Source: Myxococcales bacterium (GTDB lineage: Bacteria > Myxococcota_A > Polyangia > Fen-1088). Taken from it: a stretch of 64,000 nucleotides of DNA. How positions within the stretch are numbered: position 1 is the stretch's first letter; every line of letters starts with the position of its first letter. This document shows positions 8,443 to 17,251 of this stretch, in pieces. The translations under genes and the position numbers were made by a program. A model generated the notes under the pieces. It did not search any database and was not told the DNA's origin. It worked only from the letters and a program-made list of their open reading frames with translations. The DNA is taken from NCBI GenBank assembly GCA_022184915.1, contig JAGTJU010000004.1, forward strand, positions 124,001-188,000, read 5' to 3'.

Positions 8443-10266
8443 TTGTTCGAGCTCGACAGCGGTGGCCCCACGAGACCGGCTCCTGCCCCGCCGCAGCTGC
8501 GGCGTAGGTGGGGGTGGCCGGTCTCACCCCGCCGTGCTCTTCGCACTCTTTGGAAGGCGAGGTGGTTCTGGGTGTTCTGCTTCCTCGCATGTGTGGCGGT
8601 TTCCTTGGCGGCCGCCCGATTCCTACCTCGGACGTTTCGCTCGGAGGTGGTCCTGCTTTGGGAGCCGGCTGATGCTGCGGATGTACTGGGGTCTGGTCGG
8701 GACCTGCAGACGATCTTGGGTACGCTCAAGCTTCCGGAGAATCTCGGCGCCATCCGCGAAGCATTGGCAATCGAAAGTACGCTTGACGCCCTTGCCCACA
8801 AGATCGAGGTGCGACCCGACAAAAGTTCGAATGTCGTGGTGTTGTGGGCGCATGAGGAGTCAGCCGAAGCAGCCCGGATCTTGGCCACGCAAACCGTCAA
8901 GGTCTTTTTGGAGAGCCGACGCGAGATGGAGGTGAAGCGCTCCGAAGAAGCGGTTGCATCGCAAAAGGAGGCCCTTTCGAAGGCCGGTCGTGATCTGATG
9001 GAGGCTCAGGCGGCCTACGACGGTTTTCGACTGTCGCACGGCGTCTGGGATCTCGAAGCTGAGCGGGACGCAGCCGTCAAAGAGGTCTCCGCCTTCAGAA
9101 GCGATGCCTACCGGAGCCTGGTGACGGCGGAGGCACATCAGACGAAGCAGGGCCTCATGGGAGCGGCTCTCAAAACGGAGCCATCCCAAGTGATCGTGAG
9201 TGAGACCGAGTCGCGAGAAACGCTACGAAGGCTTGCTGCGCTCCGGACGGACCTCGCCGCCAAAACAGCGGCACTCACCCCTGACCATCCGATTGTCAGG
9301 GGATTGGAGGCGGCCGTTCGAGAACTTGAGTCCAAAGGTGAGGGAGAGGTGATTCGGCCCGAGCGTGTACTCGGAATGAACCAGCAGCGCGAGGCGCTTC
9401 GCTCGGGGCTGACGCTGGCCGAGGTCGAACGAAGGGTGTCTGAGCGCCAGGCCGCCGCGTTTGAGGTTCTCGAGAAACGTGCGACCGAGCGACTCGAGCG
9501 TTTGGCGACACTCGAAGGTCGCGCGGCGCAACTCCAGTCCCAGCTCGCGGCCGCCAAACAGCGGGTGATCGAGCTCGAGGGAACCTTGGCCGTTGCGAAA
9601 GCCGAGAGCCTACAGCCGCAGGTCGGGTTTCGTATCGTCTCTGCGCCGAGCTTGCCAATCTACCCGAACCGCTCTTATCGCAGGCCCGCTGCACTCGTTC
9701 TACCGTTCGCGCTGCTGGGCTTTGTATTTGCGATGGCTGTCGTCCGGTTCTTTCTTCGTCTTTGGCCCGCGACGCCTGAGGAGGTGGCTTTTTGGGGGGG
9801 AGCACCCGTCGTGGCAGCGGCGGGCTGGCCCCGTGAACCGGGCGATCTCGAGGACTTGAGCGCGCAGCTTTTGGGCGGGCTCAGCGAAGGCGGCGGGTCG
9901 ACTGCTGTGGTGGCTGCGTGTGAAGAGGATCAATCTACGGTTCGCACCCTGGTGTCTCACTTGGAGACCCGCCTCGTCTCAGCGCGAGACGGTCAAAGCG
10001 AACGCGTACGACTGGCCGTCGTCGATGGCGAGCCGCAGGCGAAGAAGGTACGTCGTCTCACCCGGGCGGCCGCCCGGGTTCTTGTGGTACTGCGTGGCGG
10101 GGCGCTCTCGCCATGGGATCTCTTTCGCCTCCGAAGCCAACTCGGAAACCCGGGGCGGATGGCGTTCGTGGTCATCGATCTTGGTCCAGAGTTTGCTGAT
10201 GAACCTGAGCAGGTCGGTGAGGCGGGGCCCTATTGGGCCGCCTACAGCCCAGGCCTATCGCAGTGA
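8443..10266 (+). CDS. Wzz/GNVR-type polysaccharide copolymerase with a degenerate C-terminal kinase-like domain
   Basis: I start at the TTG at 8443 (GAGG at 8430-8433, 9 nt upstream), giving about 607 residues. A first membrane helix spans residues ~40-60 and is followed by the Wzz signature (RTFRSEVVLLW). A long periplasmic coiled coil follows, and a second helix (LVLPFALLGFVFAMAVVRF) returns it to the cytoplasm. The C-terminal ~170 residues resemble a tyrosine-autokinase fold, but where a Walker A (GxxGxGKS/T) should be there is AACEEDQSTVRT, and no tyrosine cluster ends the protein. It should set chain length for the cluster's polymer; any kinase function looks lost. Confidence 0.8.
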   Translation: MFELDSGGPTRPAPAPPQLRRRWGWPVSPRRALRTLWKARWFWVFCFLACVAVSLAAARFLPRTFRSEVVLLWEPADAADVLGSGRDLQTILGTLKLPENLGAIREALAIESTLDALAHKIEVRPDKSSNVVVLWAHEESAEAARILATQTVKVFLESRREMEVKRSEEAVASQKEALSKAGRDLMEAQAAYDGFRLSHGVWDLEAERDAAVKEVSAFRSDAYRSLVTAEAHQTKQGLMGAALKTEPSQVIVSETESRETLRRLAALRTDLAAKTAALTPDHPIVRGLEAAVRELESKGEGEVIRPERVLGMNQQREALRSGLTLAEVERRVSERQAAAFEVLEKRATERLERLATLEGRAAQLQSQLAAAKQRVIELEGTLAVAKAESLQPQVGFRIVSAPSLPIYPNRSYRRPAALVLPFALLGFVFAMAVVRFFLRLWPATPEEVAFWGGAPVVAAAGWPREPGDLEDLSAQLLGGLSEGGGSTAVVAACEEDQSTVRTLVSHLETRLVSARDGQSERVRLAVVDGEPQAKKVRRLTRAAARVLVVLRGGALSPWDLFRLRSQLGNPGRMAFVVIDLGPEFADEPEQVGEAGPYWAAYSPGLSQ

Positions 10267-10294
10267 ACCGGTCGTGTCGCCGAAGGAGTCATCC

Positions 10295-11032
10295 ATGAAC
10301 GCACATCGCGCAGAAAACCGCTCTCGCAAGCTGGACAGAATGCCACCCGCGTTGCGAGGAGGTCTTCCTCGGTGGTTGGCGCGCGCGCGCCGATGGCGGC
10401 GCCTCGTGTCCCTCCGCTTCGTGGGTCTTGGGCCGTTCGTTCGACGAACCTGCGATATCGTGGTGACTGGAGTGGCGCTGCTGATGCTTGCGCCCCTGTT
10501 TGCGGCCACGGTGGTGGCGGTGCGGTTCTCGAGTCGTGGGCCCGCGTTCTTTTCGCAAGAGCGCCTGGGGCGCGGTGGCAGACCCTTCAAGCTCTGGAAG
10601 TTTCGCACGATGATCTGTGGTGCCGACAAGTTGAAGTCGGCTTTGGCCGTGGCTCAACAAGGCGTGACTGACGGGGTGCGATTCAAGATTCGGCGAGACC
10701 CCCGTGTGACGCCTGTGGGACGCATTTTGCGACGATTCAGCATCGACGAGCTGCCTCAGCTTTGGAACGTGTTCAGGGGAGACATGACCCTGCTGGGCCC
10801 GCGTCCGCCCGTCTGGCGCGAGGTGGCTCTCTACTCTCCTCGAGCGTTGCGGCGACTCGAAGCCAAGCCCGGACTGACGTGCCTTTGGCAGGTGGGTGGG
10901 CGCAGCGACCTCAGTTTCGAGCAGCAGGTCGAACTCGATCTTCAATACATCGACAGGACGACGGTCACAGAGGAGCTGACGATCCTGGGTAAGACGGTAC
11001 CGGCCGTTCTCACCGGTCGTGGCGCCTACTGA
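10295..11032 (+). CDS. Initiating undecaprenyl-phosphate sugar phosphotransferase
   Basis: 245 residues; AAGGAG at 10283-10288 fixes the ATG at 10295. A single membrane helix (DIVVTGVALLMLAPLFAATV) precedes the cytosolic catalytic domain of the bacterial sugar transferase family (WcaJ/RfbP C-terminal type): FFSQERLGRGG, KLWKFRTM, SIDELPQLWNV, LLGPRPP and PGLTCLWQVGGRS are all present. It is short and lacks the N-terminal multi-helix region of full-length WcaJ. It transfers a hexose-1-phosphate to the lipid carrier, the first step of repeat-unit assembly. Confidence 0.92.
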   Translation: MNAHRAENRSRKLDRMPPALRGGLPRWLARARRWRRLVSLRFVGLGPFVRRTCDIVVTGVALLMLAPLFAATVVAVRFSSRGPAFFSQERLGRGGRPFKLWKFRTMICGADKLKSALAVAQQGVTDGVRFKIRRDPRVTPVGRILRRFSIDELPQLWNVFRGDMTLLGPRPPVWREVALYSPRALRRLEAKPGLTCLWQVGGRSDLSFEQQVELDLQYIDRTTVTEELTILGKTVPAVLTGRGAY

Positions 11033-11066
11033 GCTCCGTGTTTCCCCGAGGTGAAAGGGTCGCATC

Positions 11067-11978
11067 ATGCTGTGCCTCATTCGACGGAACCCGAAGTCGC
11101 AGGGCTGTGGGGCATTCCCTGTCGCAGGTCGTTCGTTGCTACGACGGCAGCTTCAGTCTCTGCGGGCCCATGGCATCGAGCAGATCGCGGTCGAGCTGCA
11201 CGAGGATGGCTCCGGGGAGCACGCGCGACGCATGCTTGCTGACGAGCCCGCCCTGGCCCGGGATGCGCGGGTTGTGACGGGGGCTGACGAGATGTCGTCT
11301 CGGGACATGGTAGAGGCGGCCGGGATAGCGCTGCCACACCATTTTCTGGTGATCCGGGAAGCGACCCTCATGGGGTTCGACCCCGCCTGGCTCTTCCGGA
11401 TGGCGATTCCAGGTGAATCGGTTGAGGGCGAGGTGTCTTCGCTGTCTTGGTGGTTTGACCCCCTTGCGTTGACGAGGGTTTGGTTGCTCAGCCGCGAGGA
11501 CACGGAGCCGGTGCGCTCGATGGTTCCCGGATGGGCGCTCGAGATCACGTCCGCGGGGGCCGCGTTGCGGGCGGGTGGGGCGGCGCTCGACGGGCGCTTG
11601 CTTGCGGAGGCGGTGGGGGCGTCATCCGCCGTGGTCGTGCACGGGGCGCACTGGGGCGCAGGCGTGTGGGTCGCCAAGGGGGCGAAAATTGACCCGCGCG
11701 CGCACGTCGTGGGTCCCGTTTTCGTAGGCCCGCAAGCGGTGGTTTTGGAGGGGGCCTCCGTGGGACCTTTCGTCGATCTGGGCGCGGGCTGTCTCGTCGA
11801 GCCCGGGGCGAAGGTGCGCGACGCCATCGTGGAGCCCAACACGATCATCGGCGAAGGCTTGTCCGTCACGGGGTGTGTGGCTTCGCCGCGAGGAATGCGC
11901 GGACTTTCTGGGGAGGGGCCGTTCATTGACCTGCGCGACCCATTGCTGCTGGGAGAGCGTAGGGTCGTGCTGCCCTAG
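11067..11978 (+). CDS. Degenerate sugar-nucleotidyltransferase-like protein with left-handed beta-helix
   Basis: 303 residues. The N-terminus resembles a nucleotidyltransferase (FPVAGRSLLRRQLQSLRAHGI equivalent region at residues ~17-38) but lacks the GxGTRLxPxT nucleotide loop. The C-terminal third has hexapeptide repeats (WGAGVWVAKGAKIDPRAHV, then VGPVFVGPQAVV and IVEPNTIIGEG), so it forms a left-handed beta-helix as in GlmU or GDP-mannose pyrophosphorylase-like proteins. AAAGGG lies 9 nt upstream. Position suggests a role in sugar precursor supply or acyl modification, but the missing loop argues against true pyrophosphorylase activity. Confidence 0.65.
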   Translation: MLCLIRRNPKSQGCGAFPVAGRSLLRRQLQSLRAHGIEQIAVELHEDGSGEHARRMLADEPALARDARVVTGADEMSSRDMVEAAGIALPHHFLVIREATLMGFDPAWLFRMAIPGESVEGEVSSLSWWFDPLALTRVWLLSREDTEPVRSMVPGWALEITSAGAALRAGGAALDGRLLAEAVGASSAVVVHGAHWGAGVWVAKGAKIDPRAHVVGPVFVGPQAVVLEGASVGPFVDLGAGCLVEPGAKVRDAIVEPNTIIGEGLSVTGCVASPRGMRGLSGEGPFIDLRDPLLLGERRVVLP

Positions 11979-11990
11979 GAAGCTTCGTAG

Positions 11991-12542
11991 GTGAACCCGA
12001 TGAGAGATCTCGTATCGAAGTGGGAGCGCTTCGTCGATCATGCAGCACGCTTTGGGGAAGACGTGCGTAGGGTCAGGGCGGGCGCGAAGCGCCGCGGCAC
12101 TGGCTTGGCCCTGGTGTCGGACCCTTCCCTCTGGGCTCTCGGGCTCTTGCGTGGGGCGAGTATGCTCAAGGCGGTGTCTGGGCGAGCCTGGGGCCTCCCG
12201 GTGCTGCTGAAGGTTGCATTTCACATCGACGTCTGGAGCGATGACATCGGCCCGGGGCTGCGATTGCCGCATCCGTTCGGTATCGTGATCGGCGACGGAG
12301 TCAAGTTGGGAGCCAATTGTACCGTCATGCACGGCGTAACCCTGCAAAGGGGGGCCACGCAGATCGATGACGGCGTGGTGTTGGCCAACAACGCCACGGT
12401 GTTGGCGGGCGCCCATGTTGGCCAGGGCTCTCTCGTAGGTGCGGCCAGCGTGGTGCGCGGTCAGGTGCCGCCGCGTTCGGTTGTGGCCGGCGCTCCGGCG
12501 CGGGTGATCCGGCCGACGCGCCCAGGGGAGGCCGGGGCTTGA
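11991..12542 (+). CDS. Serine acetyltransferase-like hexapeptide acyltransferase
   Basis: About 183 residues from GTG 11991, or 180 from ATG 12000, which has AGGTGA just upstream; I cannot decide between them. The C-terminal half is a left-handed beta-helix of the CysE/colanic-acid acetyltransferase type: GIVIGDGVKLG, the catalytic-type histidine in NCTVMHGVTLQ, and the closing VVAGAPARVI. Genes of this kind in EPS clusters O-acetylate the polymer or its precursor. The next gene starts inside its stop codon. Confidence 0.8.
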   Translation: MNPMRDLVSKWERFVDHAARFGEDVRRVRAGAKRRGTGLALVSDPSLWALGLLRGASMLKAVSGRAWGLPVLLKVAFHIDVWSDDIGPGLRLPHPFGIVIGDGVKLGANCTVMHGVTLQRGATQIDDGVVLANNATVLAGAHVGQGSLVGAASVVRGQVPPRSVVAGAPARVIRPTRPGEAGA

Positions 12543-13687
12543 GGCTCGCCATCCCGCTTTCGGGAACCGATAGGGGTCGCTCGGGGCTTGGCGCCTGGGT
12601 CCACGCCGTGCTTCCCCGCCTGATTGCCGCCCTCGGTGGACCCTCGGACGACCTGCAGGTGATCGGCACGCAAGACGAACTCGATGCCTACGCTCCCTAT
12701 GCCGCCGGTGCCACACGTATCGTTCTGCCCTCGTGGGCAGGCAAGCCCGCGGTGTCGGCGGCGCTGCATTTGCTCGCGGTAGACAGACTGGCTCGCGCCC
12801 GGGGTGCCGAGGTGTTGCTGATGCCGTCAGGGAACCGCAGGTTTGCCTATCGCCCCTGCCTTCCGACCGTCACGGTGGTGCACGACCTTGCGTTCCTCCA
12901 GGTGGCTCGAAAGTTCGGATGGCTGCGGGACGTTTGGGTGTCCCGCGTGCTTCCGGCGGCTCTCGAGGCGCAGACTCAGCTCGTGGCAATAAGTCAAAGC
13001 ACCCGTCGTGATCTGAGCAAGGTGCTCCGGACGCCTCGGGATGTTTTGGTGGTCCCGAACGGCGTGGAGGCCGAGCGCTTTGCGGATGGTGTCGAGCTTT
13101 CCGCGCGCGTCGTCGAGGTCCGGCGGCGTTATGGGCTGGTGCGACCTTTTTTGATTTACGGCGCCCGCTTGGAGTTGCCGGGGAAGAATCATCTGCGTTT
13201 GCTCGACGCTTTCGCGTCGGTGAGCCAACGCCATGGCGTTGATCTCGTGCTCGCGGGCGCCGACTGGGGGGCGGAAGCCGCGGTGCGGGCGGCGGTCACG
13301 CGCCTCGGGCTCGAGGGGCGCGTCAAGCTCCTGGGTTTCGTGCCCCGCTCCGATCTCGAGGCCCTCGTCAAGGGGGCCACCGCCTTGGCTTGCGTTGGCC
13401 TCTACGAGGGCTTCGGCCTGCCGGCGCTCGAGGCGCTGGCGGCCGGTGTTCCGCCTGTGGTGTCGACGACGGGGGCCCTTCCCGAGGTGGTGGGCCCCTT
13501 GGGTGTGTTGTGCGATCCCCACGACGTGTCGTCGATGACCGATGCCTTGGACCGCGTACTTACGGACGAGGGGGTGCAAAGCCGCGCGCGCTTGGACGGC
13601 CCGCTCCACGCGGCCACGTTCTCGTGGGACGCGACGGCCGCGGCCCTCGTGCGGGCTTGTCGTGAGGCCATGGGGGCATCATCGTGA
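12539..13687 (+). CDS. GT4-type glycosyltransferase (GT-B fold)
   Basis: 382 residues from a TTG overlapping the previous stop (TTGA), with GGGGAG upstream. The N-terminal Rossmann half has GLGAWVHAVLPRL and the C-terminal half carries the family E-x7-E signature in EGFGLPALEALAAGVPPVV. A central VPNGVEAERF is typical of retaining family 4 transferases. It should add a sugar from a nucleotide donor to the growing lipid-linked repeat at the cytosolic membrane face. Acceptor and donor cannot be read from sequence. Confidence 0.9.
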   Translation: MRLAIPLSGTDRGRSGLGAWVHAVLPRLIAALGGPSDDLQVIGTQDELDAYAPYAAGATRIVLPSWAGKPAVSAALHLLAVDRLARARGAEVLLMPSGNRRFAYRPCLPTVTVVHDLAFLQVARKFGWLRDVWVSRVLPAALEAQTQLVAISQSTRRDLSKVLRTPRDVLVVPNGVEAERFADGVELSARVVEVRRRYGLVRPFLIYGARLELPGKNHLRLLDAFASVSQRHGVDLVLAGADWGAEAAVRAAVTRLGLEGRVKLLGFVPRSDLEALVKGATALACVGLYEGFGLPALEALAAGVPPVVSTTGALPEVVGPLGVLCDPHDVSSMTDALDRVLTDEGVQSRARLDGPLHAATFSWDATAAALVRACREAMGASS

Positions 13688-14691
13688 ACAGGTTACGAGG
13701 TCCAGCGGCTCTCAGGGACGTCGTGCGTGGTCGGGCGCCGCTGGTGGGGCCACGGCTCGATCCGGGGGCGCCCGCGGGCTTCGTCTCCCCGATCGAGGCC
13801 CGGTGCAACCTGGGGCTCGACTACCAGGATTTGTCGGGTGAGGAGAAGCTGGCCCTCGCGCACCGCAGTGTCACCCGGGACGCCGCTGTCGTACTCAAAG
13901 CGCTCGTGTCGCGTGTGGCGGCGAGCCCCGAGCGGGGATCGGTGCGGCGAACGAAGGTGCTCGTGTCGCCCGTCGACAATCTCGACGTGGAGGAGGCCCT
14001 CGAGCTGCTGTTCGCTGAGCCGCAGGGGAGGGCGCGTCTGTTTCACTTCGTCCATCCTCATGCCGTCAACGTGGCGTGTCGGGATGCGGCTCTAAGGGAT
14101 TGCCTGGCGCGGGCGGATGGCGTCTTCGCGGACGGCATTGGTATGCGTTTGGCCGCCAAGCTCCTTCGCACGCCGCTCAAGAACAATCTCAACGGGACGG
14201 ACATGCTACCGCTCGTCTGTGACCTTGCGGCCTCGAAGAGGGTTCCGCTTTCGCTGGTGGGTGGAGCGCCGGGTGTGGCCGAGGCGTGTGCTGCGCGTCT
14301 CGAAGCAAATCACCCTGGCCTCGAGGTCCCGTTGGTTCGTCACGGGTTCATGACGGAGGATGAGACTCGCGCTCTCGTCGATTCGATGAAAGATCTTGGT
14401 CGGGTGTTGGTGCTGGTAGGCATGGGGTCGCCGCTCCAGGAGCGCTGGTCGCACGCGAACCTGGCCAGCCTTCCGTCTGTGACGGCGCTCACCGTGGGGG
14501 GGCTGTTCGACTTTTTTTCGGGCCGCATGCCACGTGCACCCCAGCTCGTCAGGGATCTCGGTCTAGAGTGGGCGTTCCGGCTTCGGCAGGAGCCCCGTCG
14601 GATGGCGAAGCGGTACATCCTGGGTAACCCCTTGTTTCTCGCGCGCGTGATGCGTCAGCGGCTGAGGGACTCCGGTCCGCTCCACGCTTGA
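13684..14691 (+). CDS. WecG/TagA/CpsF-family glycosyltransferase with an N-terminal extension
   Basis: 335 residues from a GTG overlapping the previous stop (GTGA). From about residue 93 it matches the GT26 family: VDNLDVEEAL, the HPHAVNVA segment, ADGIGMRLAAK, NGTDMLPLV, GMGSPLQERW and VGGLFDFFSG. The first ~90 residues are extra; FVSPIEARCNLGLDYQDLS looks like the tail found after some bacterial sugar transferases, hinting at a domain exchange. The enzyme transfers a UDP-activated sugar (ManNAcA-like in known members) to a lipid-linked acceptor. Confidence 0.88.
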   Translation: MNRLRGPAALRDVVRGRAPLVGPRLDPGAPAGFVSPIEARCNLGLDYQDLSGEEKLALAHRSVTRDAAVVLKALVSRVAASPERGSVRRTKVLVSPVDNLDVEEALELLFAEPQGRARLFHFVHPHAVNVACRDAALRDCLARADGVFADGIGMRLAAKLLRTPLKNNLNGTDMLPLVCDLAASKRVPLSLVGGAPGVAEACAARLEANHPGLEVPLVRHGFMTEDETRALVDSMKDLGRVLVLVGMGSPLQERWSHANLASLPSVTALTVGGLFDFFSGRMPRAPQLVRDLGLEWAFRLRQEPRRMAKRYILGNPLFLARVMRQRLRDSGPLHA

Positions 14692-15707
14692 GTCGCAGGC
14701 GTCTCGTTCCGAGACACCTTCGTCTCGTGTTCGCCACCGGCACCCTGCGGTGCTGCGACGGGGCCCGCCCACTCGTGGCGCGGCGGACATTCACCGGCGT
14801 CGTAAGGTTCGGCAGGCTTTTTGCTTTGCTTCCGTGCATGAGCACCTCTGTCGCCCGCCGCGTCGCTGATGCCGTCCCGCAGCCGGAATCGCTCCAGAGC
14901 TATCTCGAGCGGTGTCTCCCCGACAACGATCCCCTTGCGAAAGTCATCGGGTCGTTTGCGATGTCGGGAAAGATCATCGAAGCGCGGTTGCGTGGGTTGC
15001 CGAGCTCGGACGCCGGCGGATACACGGATCACAGAAACGTGCACGGGGAGGTGGTGCATGCGTTGGATCAACAGGCCGATGAACAGATCTACGCTGGCCT
15101 GTTCCATGACAAGCTGGTCTCCGCTTACGCTTCGGAGGAGCGCGAGGGATTGACCGTGGCGACGGGTCCCGTTCGGGGTTCTTTTTTGTTTCTGTGCGAT
15201 CCGCTCGACGGCTCGTCGAACCTCGACTGTGGGTTGCCCGTAGGCTCCATCTTCTCTGTTTTTCGTTCTGCGGAGGCGCCGCGCGCGGGCCAGCCTTTCG
15301 CGTCCGGTAGGGAGCAAGTTGCTGCGGGGTACTTGCTTTACGGGGTTAGCACGTGGCTGGTGTTTTCGGTGGGGCAGGGCGTGCAAGTGTTCGTGCTGGA
15401 CCCTCGTGGTCGCACTTTCTTTCAAGTGCATGAAGGGCTGCGCATGCCGGACGAAGCGCCCTCGCTCAGCTACAACGCGGGCCATGCGGATGCGTACCCC
15501 GCGTCCGTCCAAGCGTTTGTGAATCATGAAAAAACGCGATCTCCGTTCTCCCTCCGCTACATTGGCGCCCTCGTAGCCGATTTTCACCGTGTTCTGTGCA
15601 AAGGAGGTTTGTTCCTCTACCCAGGCACCGCCGCGCATCCTCGTGGGAAACTGCGACTCATGTACGAGGCCAACCCCATTGCCTTCCTTGCTGAGCAGGC
15701 GGGGGGT

Positions 15708-15719
15708 GCCGCTAGCGAC
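15708..15719. repeat. Left copy of 12-bp target-site duplication
   Basis: GCCGCTAGCGAC at 15708-15719 is repeated exactly at 17105-17116, flanking the insertion. Removing the element and one copy restores the fbp reading frame. Confidence 0.93.
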
Positions 15720-15736
15720 AATGCTGTTCACTTAAG
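15720..15736. repeat. IS left terminal inverted repeat (17 bp)
   Basis: AATGCTGTTCACTTAAG; the transposase stop codon (15732-15734) lies inside it. Confidence 0.93.
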
Positions 15737-17015
15737 CACCACCCCTTTGGATGGTGCGACCGAAGGGACGTTTGCACTCCCTCGGATAGTGCCTGTCTTG
15801 TTGTGGGGCGTACGCGAACATTCGAAGGGCGGCGATGTCATCGTCCATCTGTTCATGGATGGATTTTCCTGAAAGCATCGCAGAGAGCAGATCACCGGCC
15901 GCTCGTAGGCAGTCTGCGCGAACGACGCGTCGGCCATCAAGGGTACGCTCCGCTTCTGCTTGAAGGAACGATGCCAGGGCTATCCAGATCATCGCGGAAA
16001 TGAGTTCCTGTTCACATCCTTGGACGCTCTTGCTGTGGAAGTCCTCGGTCTGCATGAAGCTCTTCATTTCCTTGAAGAGAGATTCGATTCCCCATCGAGA
16101 GGCGTAGAGCTTGATGATGTCTTTGCGATCGAATCCGTCCTTTCCGCTCAAGGTGGACACGATGACCATCCTTTCGTTCTTCGTGCCTTTCCTCGGGCGG
16201 CCTGGCTTTGCGTCGCGCTCGACGACGCGCACCTGAAGCTCAATGTTCCCTCTCGCCCCCGGAAGCGTCAGTGTCACTTTCGCGGTCTTCTTGTTTGAAG
16301 ACAAGAATGGCTTGAGCTCTTTCCACGCCGTCGCCTTCGATGCGCTCATTCTCGCAATGATGTCAACGCCATGTTCAATCAAGGCTGAGAACAGGTGGCG
16401 ACTCGGAAACCCTCTGTCCATGACGGCCACGTCGCCTGCCTTGAACGGCAATCGGTGAACCAGCTTCTGCATGGACGTCCTCTCGCCGATGCCTTTTCCG
16501 GTCAGGGACCAATCCAACGGAAGACGGCGAAACACATCCGCAGCCATCACCACCAACCCTTGTGGATTGTGCACCGACGTCCCATTCGGCCGCTTCGGCC
16601 GCGCCATCTTCCTCGCTGTATCCGCGCTGCGCGGCAACACAACCCGCGTTCCATCGAACGCGATGAATCGACGTTTCCCCCACGGGGTTTTCGGAGTCGG
16701 CATGATGGACTCGCACCGCTCGACCAGCTGGTGCAGCAACCCACGGCATGTCTCGATCGAGACCTTCTTTCTTGCTTCACTGATGGACGACAACGTCGGT
16801 ACCTTCGCCCAATCGAACACCTTGCGCCCGTAGTACGCCACGATCCGCAAGCTCCGTCGATAGCTCATCTTTCGGTCCGGCATCGTCAGGACCATCAGCC
16901 ACATCAAGACGCTGCGGGCGCTCCATGTCCGTGTCCGGTCGAACTTGTCCGCACAGCCACTGGTCAGTTTGAAGAACGCTCGAAAGTGATCGCCAGGTCC
17001 ACGAAGCAGGCTCAT
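15732..17015 (-). CDS. IS4-family DDE transposase
   Basis: 427 residues, full length for the family. The catalytic DDE residues are recognisable: first Asp in FIAFDGTR, second Asp in VAVMDRGFPS, and the Glu in the Y-x2-R-x3-E-x6-K signature (YASRWGIESLFKEMK), the hallmark of IS4-type enzymes. The ATG at 17015 lies ~75 bp inside the right end. No frameshift or stop is visible, so the enzyme should be active. It is the only protein encoded by the element. Confidence 0.95.
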   Translation of the reverse strand: MSLLRGPGDHFRAFFKLTSGCADKFDRTRTWSARSVLMWLMVLTMPDRKMSYRRSLRIVAYYGRKVFDWAKVPTLSSISEARKKVSIETCRGLLHQLVERCESIMPTPKTPWGKRRFIAFDGTRVVLPRSADTARKMARPKRPNGTSVHNPQGLVVMAADVFRRLPLDWSLTGKGIGERTSMQKLVHRLPFKAGDVAVMDRGFPSRHLFSALIEHGVDIIARMSASKATAWKELKPFLSSNKKTAKVTLTLPGARGNIELQVRVVERDAKPGRPRKGTKNERMVIVSTLSGKDGFDRKDIIKLYASRWGIESLFKEMKSFMQTEDFHSKSVQGCEQELISAMIWIALASFLQAEAERTLDGRRVVRADCLRAAGDLLSAMLSGKSIHEQMDDDIAALRMFAYAPQQDRHYPRECKRPFGRTIQRGGA

Positions 17016-17087
17016 GAAGGCCGGCGCTCGCAGCCTCGGGCCTTGTCAAGATGAATTGCACAATATTTTCAGATGGTTACGAGGTTT

Positions 17088-17104
17088 CTTAAGTGAACAG
17101 CATT
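17088..17104. repeat. IS right terminal inverted repeat (17 bp)
   Basis: CTTAAGTGAACAGCATT, the exact reverse complement of 15720-15736. Confidence 0.93.
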
Positions 17105-17227
17105 GCCGCTAGCGACGGCCGAACGCCGATCCTCGACGTGTTGCCGTCTGGACTGCACGAACGGACCCCGCTGTTCGTTGGTAGCAAGAGGAACGTCGCC
17201 GAACTCGTTTCGTTTACGAACCGCTGA
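17105..17227 (+). pseudogene. fbp: Fructose-1,6-bisphosphatase, 3' remnant
   Basis: Starts with the right target-duplication copy (17105-17116). In the frame of the 5' part it reads AASDGRTPILDVLP and then LHERTPLFVGSK before the stop at 17225-17227. This is the conserved FBPase C-terminus (ASDG...L...LH.R.P.F.GS). It has no start of its own and cannot be translated except by chance. Confidence 0.9.
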
Positions 17228-17251
17228 TGTCGACGCCGCGGCCGACGCGGG

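Larger units (their letters stand above)
14838..15872 (+). pseudogene. fbp: Fructose-1,6-bisphosphatase, class I, 5' part (interrupted by IS)
   Basis: The ATG at 14838 begins a class I FBPase. Genuine codons run to 15719 (294 residues), then the frame enters the IS and gains ~50 foreign residues before stopping at 15872. Metal and substrate motifs are intact: ASEE, CDPLDGSSNLD (residues ~120-130), and KLRLMYEANPIAFL. Lost are the last ~36 residues, which lie at 17117-17227 on the far side of the element in the same frame; rejoined, the protein would be ~330 residues, the normal length. The gluconeogenic enzyme is therefore probably disabled here unless a second copy or type exists elsewhere. 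Confidence 0.92.
15720..17104 (-). mobile_element. Complete IS4-family insertion sequence, 1385 bp, inside fbp
   Basis: Both ends are visible: AATGCTGTTCACTTAAG at 15720-15736 and its exact reverse complement at 17088-17104 (17 bp). The element is flanked by a perfect 12-bp direct repeat. Ends of the form AATGCxG...TTAAG and 10-13 bp duplications are typical of the IS4 subgroup. One transposase gene fills the element on the minus strand. Perfect repeats and an intact transposase frame indicate a recent insertion. Confidence 0.95.
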
